Assembly (NCBI GenBank): GCA_024707075.1
Contig: JANQAK010000001.1
Span: 766,001-830,000 of the forward strand
Direction: 5' to 3'
DNA: 64,000 bases
Source of the DNA: Afipia sp.
GTDB lineage: Bacteria; Pseudomonadota; Alphaproteobacteria; Rhizobiales; Xanthobacteraceae
Below the pieces are notes generated by a model. That model was not told the DNA's origin. It worked only from the letters and a program-made list of their open reading frames with translations, and made no database searches. Position numbers and translations under genes: made by a program. Each line of letters opens with the position of its first letter. Position 1 is the stretch's first letter. Of this stretch, positions 8,361 to 17,095 are shown one piece after another.

Positions 8361-10262
8361 TCATGTCAGCACGATCACATCCGGCCCCGGCTGGTCCGCA
8401 TAAAGCTGCGCCACCAGCGCGGCACGGCGCTCCAGCCCCGCGCGCTGGTTGATGTAGCCCTTGTCGGTGAGTTCGTTGCCATCGATGGACGGCGGCTCGG
8501 CCATCAGCATGGCGCGCGCGATCCTCATGCTGCTCGCGCCGCCGCACGCCTTGTTGTGCGCCAGCAGGCCGTCGCGGACATGCGCGCGCACCTTGGGATG
8601 GTTCACCACGGTGTCCATCGATGCCGTCATGTCGCCGATCAGACGGCGGCAGGCGTCGAGATTGGGCCACGCCAGCAGGCCGATGAAAGGACGATCCTGC
8701 CCCGCGACCAGCGCGTCCTGAATCACCGGCGACGCAGCGGTAATCGCGTCGGTGCGCAGCGAGCCGACGAGAACGAAGGTGCCTGTGGTGAGCTTGAAGT
8801 CCTCGACCACACGGCCCGAGAAAATCAGGCCCTTCGCAGGGTCTTCCGGATCGACGAACACGCCGGCATCGCCGATGCAGTAGAAGCCCTCCTCATCGAA
8901 GGCCTTCTGCGTCAGTTCGGGCTGTCCGTAATATCCCGGCGTGACGTTGACGCCGCGCAGCCGCAACTCGTATTGCGGTCCGGTCGGCACCATCTTCAGT
9001 TCGACGCCGGGAAACGGCAGGCCGATCAGGCCGACGCGCTCGGTGTCCCAATAGGTGCCGGTGGAAGTCGGCGAGGTCTCGGTCGAGCCCCAGCCGGTGT
9101 AGAACACGATGCGCTCGCCGGTGGCGCGCACCGCCAGCGCCTGCATCCGTTCATACAGATCGTCGGGCAGTCGCGCGCCGCCATAGGCGATCAGGCCGAG
9201 ATTCCTGAAAAAATTGCGGCACAGCGCGTCGTCCTTCTCCATCGCCGCCGCCAGCGCGGCATAGCCGGCGGGCACGTTGGCGTAATAGGTCGGAGAAATC
9301 TCGCGCAGGTTGCGCAGCGTCTCGTCGATCATGCCGGGCAGCGGACGGCCGTCATCGATGTAGAGCGTGCCACCCTCGGTCAGCACCGGATTGAACAGCG
9401 CGTTGCCGCCCATGGTGTGATTCCACGGCATCCAGTCGAGATAGATCGCCTCCGAGTCGCCCGGCGGACGCGGCCGCACCTGCATCATCATGCGGGCGTT
9501 GGCGCACATCATCAGTTGCGTGTTGATGACGGCCTTGGGGATGCCGGTCGAGCCCGAGGTGAATAGGAACTTGCCGACAGTATCCGGCGTGATCTTTGTG
9601 ATCGACGCCTCGACCTCGGGCGTCACCGGCGTCGCGGCCAGATCGGCGTAGGATACGCTCTTGATGTCGGCCGGAGCGCGATCGACGTGGACCACCGTGA
9701 TGCCGCGCAGATCGAGCGCGGCCAGCGCCTTCTCGAAGACAACGCCGTCCTGCACCATCACCACGGCAGGCTTGATGAGGTCGAACAGGTATTTCAGCTT
9801 GGCGTGATCCTGGCTCATCAGCGAATAGGCAGGTGAGACGGGCGCGGCCGGAATCCGCGCCTGCATCGCGGCCTGCGTTATCAGCGCATGTTCGATGGAA
9901 TTGCCGCTGAGGATCGCGAGCGGCCTGCCTTCGGGAATGTTCATGTCGAGCAGCGCCTGCGTCAGCGCGTCGGCGGTGCGTTTGGCCTCGCCATAGGACA
10001 CCTTGCGCCATTGCCGCTCGGGACCTTTGCGCTGCGCCAGCCAGATGTGATCGGGACGCAGCTTTGCCCACTTCGCCAATGATGCTGGAATGTGCGGCTC
10101 GAACGGATCGAGCGGGATTTTCGATTTCAGGACGATGACGCCGTCGGGACGACGCTCGACGGCGATGTCGCGCGCAAGCCATTCGATCTTGCGGAACGGC
10201 GGCTTCGAGAGCGCGGCCTCCGCGCCCTTCTCGGCCAGACTGGAACCAGAACCCGCGCTCAT
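8361..10262 (-). CDS. Feruloyl-CoA synthase-like acyl-CoA ligase
   Basis: An ANL-superfamily ligase of 633 residues that would activate an aryl-propenoic or related acid with ATP and CoA. The AMP-binding P-loop is FLFTSGSTGIPKAVINTQ, followed by LDWMPWNHTMGGN and YTGWGSTETSPTSTG. The C-terminal region has CIGDAGVF and FSGRVVEDFKLTTGTFV, the last being typical of the feruloyl-CoA synthase branch, which is longer than ordinary 4-coumarate ligases. The gene lies upstream of the paired acyl-CoA dehydrogenases on the same strand and downstream of the SDR gene. Ferulate is the family assignment; the true substrate could be another bulky carboxylic acid, as the neighbours include a methylacyl-CoA racemase-like protein. 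Confidence 0.88.
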   Translation of the reverse strand: MSAGSGSSLAEKGAEAALSKPPFRKIEWLARDIAVERRPDGVIVLKSKIPLDPFEPHIPASLAKWAKLRPDHIWLAQRKGPERQWRKVSYGEAKRTADALTQALLDMNIPEGRPLAILSGNSIEHALITQAAMQARIPAAPVSPAYSLMSQDHAKLKYLFDLIKPAVVMVQDGVVFEKALAALDLRGITVVHVDRAPADIKSVSYADLAATPVTPEVEASITKITPDTVGKFLFTSGSTGIPKAVINTQLMMCANARMMMQVRPRPPGDSEAIYLDWMPWNHTMGGNALFNPVLTEGGTLYIDDGRPLPGMIDETLRNLREISPTYYANVPAGYAALAAAMEKDDALCRNFFRNLGLIAYGGARLPDDLYERMQALAVRATGERIVFYTGWGSTETSPTSTGTYWDTERVGLIGLPFPGVELKMVPTGPQYELRLRGVNVTPGYYGQPELTQKAFDEEGFYCIGDAGVFVDPEDPAKGLIFSGRVVEDFKLTTGTFVLVGSLRTDAITAASPVIQDALVAGQDRPFIGLLAWPNLDACRRLIGDMTASMDTVVNHPKVRAHVRDGLLAHNKACGGASSMRIARAMLMAEPPSIDGNELTDKGYINQRAGLERRAALVAQLYADQPGPDVIVLT

Positions 10263-10340
10263 CGCAAACTTCCTCCCGGGGAAAACGGCGGGGGCATTCT
10301 TTTATGCACCCCTCGCCGGCCGACGCTTTGAACCATCAAT

Positions 10341-10423
10341 CGTCATTGCGAGGAGCGTTAGCGACGAAGCAATCCAGTTCTTGTTTTGTCATTCTGGATT
10401 GCTTCGCTTCGCTCGCAATGACG
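10341..10423. repeat. CGTCATTGCGAGG / GCTCGCAATGACG palindrome
   Basis: The ends CGTCATTGCGAG and CTCGCAATGACG are inverted; inside, GAAGCAATCCAG pairs with CTGGATTGCTTC. Two further copies occur at 24340-24422 and 41141-41220. This copy is within the leftward catabolic cluster, between the SDR and CoA-ligase genes. Confidence 0.85.
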
Positions 10424-10432
10424 GTGTGGCCC

Positions 10433-11191
10433 CTACCGCGGCGCCATGCGGATCGCGCCGTCGAGACGAATGGTTTCGCCGTTGAGCATCGGGTTCTCGA
10501 CGATATGCACCGCGAGCGCGGCGTATTCGCTCGGATCGCCGAGGCGCGCCGGATGCGGCACCTGCGCCCCGAGGCTCTTGCGCGCCTCTTCCGACAGGCC
10601 CATCAGGAGCGGCGTCAGGAACAGGCCGGGCGCGATGGTCATGACGCGAATGTTGAGCGAGGCGAGATCGCGCGCCACCGGCAGCGTCATGCCGACGATG
10701 CCGCCCTTCGACGCCGAATACGCCGCCTGGCCGATCTGGCCGTCGAACGCCGCGACGCTCGCCGTGTTGATGAACACGCCGCGCTCCTCGCCGATGGTCG
10801 GCGCGGACTGCATGCGCTCGGCGACCAGCCGGATGCAGTTGAACGAGCCAATGAGATTGACCTTGATGATGCGCGAGAAGTGATCGAGCGGATAGGCGCC
10901 GTTCTTGCTCACGGTCTTCACCGCGCCGCCAATGCCGGCGCAGTTCACCAGCACGCGGATCGGGCCATGCGCCGCTTCGGCTTTCGCGATGGCGTCCTTG
11001 ACCGGCGCTTCTTCCGACACGTCGCCGGTGAGCGCGAGGCCCTTGATCTCCTTGGCGACGGCTTCCGCGCCGTCCTTGTTCATGTCGATGACGGCAACCT
11101 TCGCGCCCTTCGCCGCCATGGCACGAGCCGTCGCCGCACCGAGGCCCGAGCCGCCGCCCGTCACGAGTACCGAAATGTCCTTGAGCTGCAT
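10433..11191 (-). CDS. SDR-family 3-hydroxyacyl-CoA dehydrogenase (HSD10-like)
   Basis: A 252-residue short-chain dehydrogenase predicted to oxidise a 3-hydroxyacyl-CoA with NAD. The NAD-binding motif is [12 protein letters not shown] near residue 11, then NCAGIGG, the catalytic serine region INTASVAAF and YSASKGG (Tyr-x-x-x-Lys). The sequence style ([18 protein letters not shown]) resembles type II hydroxyacyl-CoA dehydrogenase/17beta-HSD10. ATG 11191 is chosen because AGGAAA lies 7-8 bp upstream and the domain starts there; the longer open frame to 11431 is arginine-rich and overlaps the neighbouring gene antisense-style. It lies 49 bp downstream of the racemase-like gene, in the same operon. 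Confidence 0.92.
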   Translation of the reverse strand: MQLKDISVLVTGGGSGLGAATARAMAAKGAKVAVIDMNKDGAEAVAKEIKGLALTGDVSEEAPVKDAIAKAEAAHGPIRVLVNCAGIGGAVKTVSKNGAYPLDHFSRIIKVNLIGSFNCIRLVAERMQSAPTIGEERGVFINTASVAAFDGQIGQAAYSASKGGIVGMTLPVARDLASLNIRVMTIAPGLFLTPLLMGLSEEARKSLGAQVPHPARLGDPSEYAALAVHIVENPMLNGETIRLDGAIRMAPR

Positions 11192-11240
11192 GATCTGTTT
11201 CCTGCTTTCGTTGCGTTGAAGGTTTCTGCGAGACGTTTGT

Positions 11241-12365
11241 CTAGAAGGCCTGCGCGGCGGGCGTCTCCGACCACTGCGCAAGAATATCGGCGGCATCGAC
11301 CGGCGTGACGGCGGGCGATCCCTGAATGGCGGACGGCGTGCGCGAGAAACGCGGCGCGGGCGCGGGCTGCACATAGCCGTCGGCGGTGACGAAGGTCTGC
11401 CGCGCAGCAAGATGCGGATGCTTCGGCGCATCGAACAGCCCGAGCACTGCCGCGGCGCAGGCGTCGGAGCCTTCGAGAATCTTCGCCCATTCGTCGCGCG
11501 TTTTGGTCTTGAACAGCGCGGCCATCTTTTCCTGCACCTTCGGCCACTCGGCGCGATTCATCTGCGCGTCGTAACATTCCTCGTCGAGACCGGCGAGCTG
11601 GCGCAGCTCCGCATAGAACTGCGGCTCCAGCGCGCCGATGGCCATGAAGCCGCCGTCCTTGCACTCGTAGGTGCGATAAAACGGCGCGCCGCCGTCGAGC
11701 AGATTGGTGCGCGGCTGTTCGGTCCAGCGGCCCGTGGCGCGCAGGCTATGGAACATGGTCAGCATGCTGGAGACGCCGTCGCACATCGCGGCATCGACCA
11801 CCTGTCCCTTGCCCGACGTGCGGGCCTCGATCACCGCAGCCAGCACGCCGACGACGAGATACAGCGCGCCGCCGCCGTAGTCGCCGACCAGATTGAGCGG
11901 CGAGACGGTCTCGCCGCTGCCGGAACGGAACGAATCCAGCGCGCCGGTGATGGCGATGTAGTTGATGTCGTGGCCCGCCGCCTGCGACAGCGGCCCCTCC
12001 TGTCCCCAGCCGGTCATGCGGCCATAGACCAGACGCGGATTGCGCTTCAGCACCACGTCCGGCCCGAGACCGAGGCGCTCCATCACCTGCGGACGAAATC
12101 CTTCAATGAGAACGTCGGCGGCGGCGATCAGATCCAGCGCCTGCTCGATATGGGCCGCGCTTTTCAGATCCAGTTCGATCACGCGCCGTCCGCGATTGAC
12201 GAAATCCCGCACGTCGCGCTTGCCCTGTCCGGGCCGCGCGATCGACACCACGTCGGCGCCCATATCGGACAGCAGCATCGAGGCGAACGGCCCCGGTCCG
12301 ATGCCGGCAAATTCGATCACGCGCACGCCGCGCAGTGGCCCCGTTGCCGCCGATTGCTCCTTCAT
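11241..12365 (-). CDS. CaiB/BaiF family protein, alpha-methylacyl-CoA racemase-like
   Basis: This 374-residue protein belongs to the family III CoA-transferase fold. Three spots match the catalytic residues of the racemase branch (AMACR/MCR): the His in [14 protein letters not shown], the Asp in [12 protein letters not shown] and the Glu in [11 protein letters not shown]. Racemases of this kind invert the alpha-methyl centre of 2-methylacyl-CoAs so that stereospecific dehydrogenases can act. Its position in an operon with a TetR regulator, SDR, ligase and two acyl-CoA dehydrogenases supports a role in branched-chain acyl-CoA breakdown. A CoA-transferase role cannot be excluded. Confidence 0.88.
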   Translation of the reverse strand: MKEQSAATGPLRGVRVIEFAGIGPGPFASMLLSDMGADVVSIARPGQGKRDVRDFVNRGRRVIELDLKSAAHIEQALDLIAAADVLIEGFRPQVMERLGLGPDVVLKRNPRLVYGRMTGWGQEGPLSQAAGHDINYIAITGALDSFRSGSGETVSPLNLVGDYGGGALYLVVGVLAAVIEARTSGKGQVVDAAMCDGVSSMLTMFHSLRATGRWTEQPRTNLLDGGAPFYRTYECKDGGFMAIGALEPQFYAELRQLAGLDEECYDAQMNRAEWPKVQEKMAALFKTKTRDEWAKILEGSDACAAAVLGLFDAPKHPHLAARQTFVTADGYVQPAPAPRFSRTPSAIQGSPAVTPVDAADILAQWSETPAAQAF

Positions 12366-12414
12366 ACGCCTCTCCCGAACTCAACGTCTTCTTATTGTGT
12401 AGATCGCTTTGGTA

Positions 12415-13140
12415 TCAGGCCTTGCCGGCCGGTTTCTCCTGAAGATCGGCCGGCATGCCCGCCTTGTCGGTCAGCAATCCGCCGAGGATCAGTTTCGTCA
12501 TGTGGCTGATATATTGACGCCGCACCTCGTCGGTAATGCCGCGCGATCCGATGAAGCGCGCATTCATCTGGCGGCCGTAGAACAGGTGATCGCACGCACC
12601 GTTGAGGCTGATGTAGAACAGCGCCGGATCGACCTTGCGGAATTCGCCCGCCGCGACGCCTTCGTCGAGCAGCCGGCGCAGGAAATCGAACAGCGGATTG
12701 ATGAAGAAGCGATGGACCTCTTTTGATGTCGCCTCGCTGCCCTGATGCAGCAGCAGATGAATCAGCCTGTTCAGATACGGCACACGATAATAGGCATTGA
12801 TGATGCCGGCGATGTGCCGACGCATCTTCTCCGTCGGCGAGATCGGCATGTCGAGCACGAAGGCGAGGTTCGCCATTTCCGCGGCAGCGTCGCGCGCCAG
12901 CAGCGCCAGCAGCAGGCCGTCCTTGTTGCCAAAATGATATTTCACCAGCGCGGCATTGACGCCGGACTTCTGCGCGATCTCGCTCAGCGACACCTCGGTG
13001 GTGTTGCGCTCAATCATCAGGTCGCCCGCGGCCACCAGCAGTTTGGCGGCCGTCGCATTCATCGGCGCGGCCTCCTGCTCAGCCGCCTGTTTCGGCGGCG
13101 CGGCACGGCGGGGCGCTTTTTGGTTCAGGGTCGATGACAT
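12415..13140 (-). CDS. TetR-family transcriptional regulator of the catabolic cluster
   Basis: A 241-residue repressor-type protein. The N-terminus has about 35 residues rich in Ala, Pro and Lys, then a helix-turn-helix: TEVSLSEIAQKSGVNAALVKYHFGNKDGLL. The C-terminal part is helical and presumably binds an acyl-CoA ligand. It is the first gene of the leftward cluster and is divergent from the thiolase gene, so it likely controls both directions and itself. A GCTCAA-N7-TTGAGC inverted repeat in the divergent gap is a candidate operator. Confidence 0.9.
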   Translation of the reverse strand: MSSTLNQKAPRRAAPPKQAAEQEAAPMNATAAKLLVAAGDLMIERNTTEVSLSEIAQKSGVNAALVKYHFGNKDGLLLALLARDAAAEMANLAFVLDMPISPTEKMRRHIAGIINAYYRVPYLNRLIHLLLHQGSEATSKEVHRFFINPLFDFLRRLLDEGVAAGEFRKVDPALFYISLNGACDHLFYGRQMNARFIGSRGITDEVRRQYISHMTKLILGGLLTDKAGMPADLQEKPAGKA

Positions 13141-13188
13141 ACATCTCTCATGATAGGGCGTTGATAGCTAAGCCGATGATCGGGTCCG

Positions 13189-13207
13189 GCTCAAGAGTTA
13201 ATTGAGC
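13189..13207. promoter_or_regulatory. Candidate TetR operator between divergent tetR and thiolase genes
   Basis: The gap 13141-13276 contains a perfect 6-bp inverted repeat GCTCAA-N7-TTGAGC. It is the clearest dyad in the gap, which is where an autoregulated TetR protein would be expected to bind. Assignment is by position and symmetry only. Confidence 0.4.
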
Positions 13208-13276
13208 GATTGACTAAATCCCGCCAGGCCATTTTAATCGGCCCCAACACATAACAATCAAATAGGGAGCACCACC

Positions 13277-14449
13277 ATGGCCGAAGCCTATATCGTCGCC
13301 GCCGCCCGCACCGCAGGGGGACGCAAGGGAGGCCGCCTCGCAGGCTGGCACCCGGTCGATCTCGCCGCGTCCGTGCTGGACTCGCTGGTGGACCGCACCG
13401 GGGTCGATCCCGCCCAGGTCGAGGACGTCATCATGGGCTGCGTCATGCAGGCCGGCGAACAGTCCAACAACGTCGCGCGCAACGCCGTGATGGCTTCGAA
13501 ACTTCCCGAAAGCGTGCCCGGCACGTCGGTCGACCGCCAGTGCGGCTCGTCGCAGCAGGCGCTGCACTTCGCGGCGCAGGCGGTGATGGCCGGCTCGATG
13601 GACATCGTGATCGCGGCGGGCGTCGAAGGCATGACCCGCGTGCCGATGGGCCTTCCCGCCTCGCTTGCCGCCAAGAACGGGTTCGGTACCTACATGAGCC
13701 CGAACATCCAGAAGCATTATCCGAACATCCAGTTCAGCCAGTTCACCGGCGCGGAAATGATGGCGGAAAAATACGGCCTTTCGAAAGACGATCTCGACCA
13801 GTACTCCTATCAGAGCCACCAGAAGGCGATCGCGGCGACGCAGGCCGGCGCTTTCAAGGACGAGATCGTTCCGCTGAAATTCACGCGCGATGACGGCTCC
13901 AGCGACATCCACAGCATCGACGAAGGCATCCGCTTCGACGCGACCATCGAGGGCATTCGCGGCGTCAAGACCATCGCGGAAGGCGGCAAGCTCACCGCCG
14001 CCAGCGCCAGCCAAATCTGCGACGGCGCCTCCGGCGTCATGGTGGTGAACGAAAAGGGCCTCAAGGCGCTCGGCATCGCGCCACTGGCGCGCATCCATCA
14101 CATGACCATGATCGGCGGCGATCCCGTCATCATGCTGGAAGCGCCGCTGCCCGCGACCCATCGCGCGCTGAAAAAGGCCGGCATGAAAATCGACGACATC
14201 GATCTGTTCGAGGTCAACGAGGCCTTCGCATCGGTGCCGACCGCCTGGCTCAAGGACACCGGCGCGGACCCGGCGCGGCTCAACGTCAATGGCGGCGCGA
14301 TTGCGCTCGGCCATCCGCTCGGCGGCTCCGGCACCAAGCTGATGACGACGCTGCTCAACGCGCTGAAGCAGCGCAACAAGCGCTACGGCCTCCAGACCAT
14401 GTGCGAAGGCGGCGGCATGGCCAACGTCACCATCGTCGAGCGGCTGTAA
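13277..14449 (+). CDS. Acetyl-CoA acyltransferase (thiolase)
   Basis: A thiolase of 390 residues that would cleave a 3-ketoacyl-CoA to acetyl- or propionyl-CoA plus a shortened acyl-CoA. The nucleophilic cysteine lies in DRQCGSSQQALHFAAQA; the His-containing motifs are VNEAFAS and GGAIALGHPLGGSGTK; the second cysteine lies in TMCEGGGMAN. Start ATG 13277 is preceded by AGGGAG. It is divergent from the TetR gene, is followed by a strong terminator at 14461-14489, and lies before an acyl-CoA ligase gene. It fits as the last step of the pathway encoded by the leftward cluster. Confidence 0.94.
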   Translation: MAEAYIVAAARTAGGRKGGRLAGWHPVDLAASVLDSLVDRTGVDPAQVEDVIMGCVMQAGEQSNNVARNAVMASKLPESVPGTSVDRQCGSSQQALHFAAQAVMAGSMDIVIAAGVEGMTRVPMGLPASLAAKNGFGTYMSPNIQKHYPNIQFSQFTGAEMMAEKYGLSKDDLDQYSYQSHQKAIAATQAGAFKDEIVPLKFTRDDGSSDIHSIDEGIRFDATIEGIRGVKTIAEGGKLTAASASQICDGASGVMVVNEKGLKALGIAPLARIHHMTMIGGDPVIMLEAPLPATHRALKKAGMKIDDIDLFEVNEAFASVPTAWLKDTGADPARLNVNGGAIALGHPLGGSGTKLMTTLLNALKQRNKRYGLQTMCEGGGMANVTIVERL

Positions 14450-14460
14450 CAGTCTCTTTC

Positions 14461-14489
14461 AAAAGGGCGGGTCATTGACCCGCCCTTTT
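14461..14489 (+). terminator. Intrinsic terminator after the thiolase gene
   Basis: A perfect 14-bp stem with a single-base loop: AAAAGGGCGGGTCA, T, TGACCCGCCCTTTT. The T-run at the 3' end suits rho-independent termination on the plus strand, and the A-run suits the other direction. It separates the thiolase from the CoA-ligase gene, implying that the latter has its own promoter or depends on readthrough. Confidence 0.88.
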
Positions 14490-14583
14490 CGTTGACGGGC
14501 AACGTGCACCGTCACACCAAACATCAAATCAATCGACGAGCGGCAAAAGCCGCCAATGCATCGGGAAACGCCGAGGGAGCCCC

Positions 14584-16137
14584 ATGTCTCATCCATCGAT
14601 TCACGCACAGACGACGCCCGACAAGATCGCCTATCAAATGGCGGGAAGCGGCCAAGCCATCACCTATCGCGACCTCGACCGCCGCTCCAATCAGGGCGCG
14701 CAATTGTTCCGCGCACTCGGTTTGCAGAAAGGCGATCACATCGCGCTCTTGATGGAGAACACGCCGGTCTTCATGGAAATCTGCTGGGCGGCGCAACGCA
14801 GCGGCCTCTACTACACGGCGATCAGCCGCTATCTCACCGCCGACGAGATCGCCTACATCGTCAAGGACTGCGGCGCGCGCGTCGTCATCACGACTCCCAA
14901 ATGCATGGACTCCGTTGCGCCATTGATTACCGGCTTGCCCGGCGAGCCGACGTTCTACATCGCCGGCCCGGCGCAGGGGAAATTCAAGTCGTGGGACGAA
15001 GCCATTGCCGCGCAGCCCGCGACACCGATCGCCGATGAATCTGCCGGCTACGACATGCTGTATTCGTCGGGCACGACTGGACGGCCCAAGGGCATCAAGC
15101 GCCCGCTGCTTGAGCCATCGATCCTGGTGCCGAACCCGCTGCTGAAACTACTTTGTTCGACCATGTGCGGCATGAACGAGGACAGCGTCTATCTCTCGCC
15201 CGCGCCGCTCTATCACGCGGCTCCCCTGCGCTTCAACATGATGTGCGCGGCGCTCGGCGGCACCTCGATCATCATGGAGCATTTCGACGCCGAGGAATTC
15301 CTGCGGCTGGTCGAAAAGTACAAGGTGACGCAATCGCAACTCGTCCCGACCATGTTCGTGCGAATGCTCAAGCTGCCGGACGACGTGCGCAAGAAATACG
15401 ACATGTCATCGCTGAAAGGCGCGGTCCACGCCGCGGCGCCCTGTCCCGCCGACGTCAAGGCAAAGATGATCGACTGGTGGGGGCCGATCCTGATCGAATA
15501 CTACGCCGGCTCCGAAGGCAACGGCGTCACCGTCTCGACGTCGAAGGACTGGCTCGCGCATCGTGGCACCGTCGGCCGCGCCGTGGTCGGCTCCCTGAAG
15601 ATCCTCGACGACGACGGCAATGAACTGCCCGTCGGCGAGACCGGCACGGTGTACTTCGCCGGCGGCCCACAGTTCGCCTATCACAACGATCCCGACAAGA
15701 CGCAACGCGCCTTCAACGACCGCGGCTGGTCCACGCTCGGCGACGTCGGCTATCTGGACGAGGAAGGTTTTCTCTACCTCACCGACCGCAAGGCCTACAT
15801 GATTATTTCCGGCGGCGTGAATATCTACCCGCAGGAAACCGAGGACGTGCTGATCACCCATCCGGCGGTGGCGGATGTCGCGGTGTTCGGCGTTCCGAAT
15901 GAGGAAATGGGCGAAGAGGTCAAGGCCGTGGTGCAGCCGCACGACATGGCACACGCCGGCAAGGAACTGGAGGCCGAGCTGATTCTGTTTTGCCGCAAAC
16001 ACCTGTCGCCGATCAAGTGCCCGAAGAGCGTCGACTTCGAAGCCGAGCTGCCGCGCACGCCCACCGGCAAGCTGGTGAAGCGGCACCTGCGCGACCGCTA
16101 CTGGGCGAAGGTGAAGAAGACTCCGGCGCAGGCGTGA
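14584..16137 (+). CDS. Acyl-CoA synthetase (ANL superfamily, CaiC/FadD-like)
   Basis: A 517-residue ligase forming an acyl-CoA from a carboxylic acid, ATP and CoA. Motifs in order: YSSGTTGRPKGIKRP (P-loop), YYAGSEGNG (adenine binding), TLGDVGYLDEEGFLYLTDR, then IISGGVNIYPQETEDVL, and PRTPTGKLVKRHLRDRYW containing the C-terminal catalytic lysine. The start ATG 14584 follows GAGGGAGCCCC. It probably supplies CoA thioesters to the neighbouring beta-oxidation enzymes. The exact acid is unknown; 4-coumarate-like, cyclic or medium-chain acids are all possible. Confidence 0.92.
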   Translation: MSHPSIHAQTTPDKIAYQMAGSGQAITYRDLDRRSNQGAQLFRALGLQKGDHIALLMENTPVFMEICWAAQRSGLYYTAISRYLTADEIAYIVKDCGARVVITTPKCMDSVAPLITGLPGEPTFYIAGPAQGKFKSWDEAIAAQPATPIADESAGYDMLYSSGTTGRPKGIKRPLLEPSILVPNPLLKLLCSTMCGMNEDSVYLSPAPLYHAAPLRFNMMCAALGGTSIIMEHFDAEEFLRLVEKYKVTQSQLVPTMFVRMLKLPDDVRKKYDMSSLKGAVHAAAPCPADVKAKMIDWWGPILIEYYAGSEGNGVTVSTSKDWLAHRGTVGRAVVGSLKILDDDGNELPVGETGTVYFAGGPQFAYHNDPDKTQRAFNDRGWSTLGDVGYLDEEGFLYLTDRKAYMIISGGVNIYPQETEDVLITHPAVADVAVFGVPNEEMGEEVKAVVQPHDMAHAGKELEAELILFCRKHLSPIKCPKSVDFEAELPRTPTGKLVKRHLRDRYWAKVKKTPAQA

Positions 16138-16163
16138 GCAAGAAAGGCGTGCATCGGGGTGAG

Positions 16164-16287
16164 GCCTCATGGTGAGGAGCGAGGCACTTGCCTCGCGTCT
16201 CGAACTATGGGGCGTTTAGAGAAATTGAGCCACGATACGTCCTCATCCTTCGAGACGCACGCAAGAGGCGCGCTCCTCAGGATGAGG
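16164..16287. repeat. Composite palindromic repeat, two hairpin units
   Basis: Unit one (16164-16213) begins CCTCATGGTGAGGAGCGAGG with an inner GAGGCACTTGCCTC hairpin and an imperfect end CGAACTATGGGG. Unit two (16241-16287) begins CCTCATCCTTCGAGACGC and ends GCGCTCCTCAGGATGAGG. It lies between the convergent ends of the acyl-CoA ligase and the secreted protein gene. Confidence 0.82.
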
Positions 16288-16307
16288 TTACAGTGCGCTT
16301 GAACCTC

Positions 16308-16940
16308 TCACTCCTCCTTCAGCCACTTGTCCACGAGCATGACATCGGGCGGCTGGGCGTAGCGCGTGGTCCACATATCGACGACCCATTCCACGCGGCT
16401 GGCCTTTTCCGTCAGCACCGCCGTGTTGTGCGGTAGTTGCATCGCCAGGATGTTGCCGCGGTAGCGCGGATTGCCCACCGTGTGATGTTTCAGGAGGCCC
16501 CATTCCTGCAACACCAGCAGGAAGCTCGACACATTGCGGGTCGAATCCCAGCAGTCGTAATTGCTGGCGTCGGCGCGATTGCGGATGTCGGCCCGCGCCA
16601 CGCGCGTCGTGGTGCCGATCACCGGCCCCATCCGCTTGTCGAACCAGACCACCGCTTTCTGAACCGCCGCGCGTTCGGCAATGGCGGAGGCCTTGCCGGC
16701 GGCCATGATCTGCGAAAGCTGCTTCTGGTCGGCCGAGGTGAACGTCAATTCCGCCCGGCGGCGGCAGACGAATCCATAGCAGACCGTCATTCCGTTCGGC
16801 GACGGAGGATTGATCGACACCGATGTATAGAGTTCGCTCTGCTCGGGGCTGAGCTGCATGGCGGTCGCGGGCACGGTGCCGAGTGCAATGCCAGCCAAGA
16901 ATATGACGATCAGAACGGTGCGGGACATAACGCGGAACAA
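16308..16940 (-). CDS. Secreted protein with a possible transglutaminase-like Cys-His-Asp core
   Basis: A 210-residue protein with an N-terminal signal peptide (hydrophobic VLIVIFLAGIALGTV, cleavage near PATA-MQ at residue 28). The C-terminal half has Cys130 in YDCWDSTRN at the head of a long helix (VSSFLLVLQEWGLL), His171 in LPHNTAVL at a strand, and Asp188 in EWVVDMW. This order and spacing match the papain/transglutaminase-like fold, so a periplasmic cysteine peptidase or transferase is possible. I do not recognise the family itself. The TTG at 16940 has AGGA at proper distance; ATG 16928 is an alternative start. It is transcribed away from the divergent putA gene. Confidence 0.7.
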   Translation of the reverse strand: MFRVMSRTVLIVIFLAGIALGTVPATAMQLSPEQSELYTSVSINPPSPNGMTVCYGFVCRRRAELTFTSADQKQLSQIMAAGKASAIAERAAVQKAVVWFDKRMGPVIGTTTRVARADIRNRADASNYDCWDSTRNVSSFLLVLQEWGLLKHHTVGNPRYRGNILAMQLPHNTAVLTEKASRVEWVVDMWTTRYAQPPDVMLVDKWLKEE

Positions 16941-17095
16941 GGTGATTTCCTGAGAACTCGGATCGCAGGACTATGGCGGATTTTCCGCACAATCAACAGT
17001 CCGATGGTTTCATCCGCCAACATTCATGTGAACGCGCCACAGGCATCGGAACTCCCGCCGCTTCCCGCATTGCGATTTGCGTGTACCATGGCGCC

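Noticed and set aside
16973-17095. N-terminal extension of PutA
   Set aside because: The extra 41 residues show no ribbon-helix-helix domain and overlap the likely promoter region; the ATG at 17096 is at the family start.
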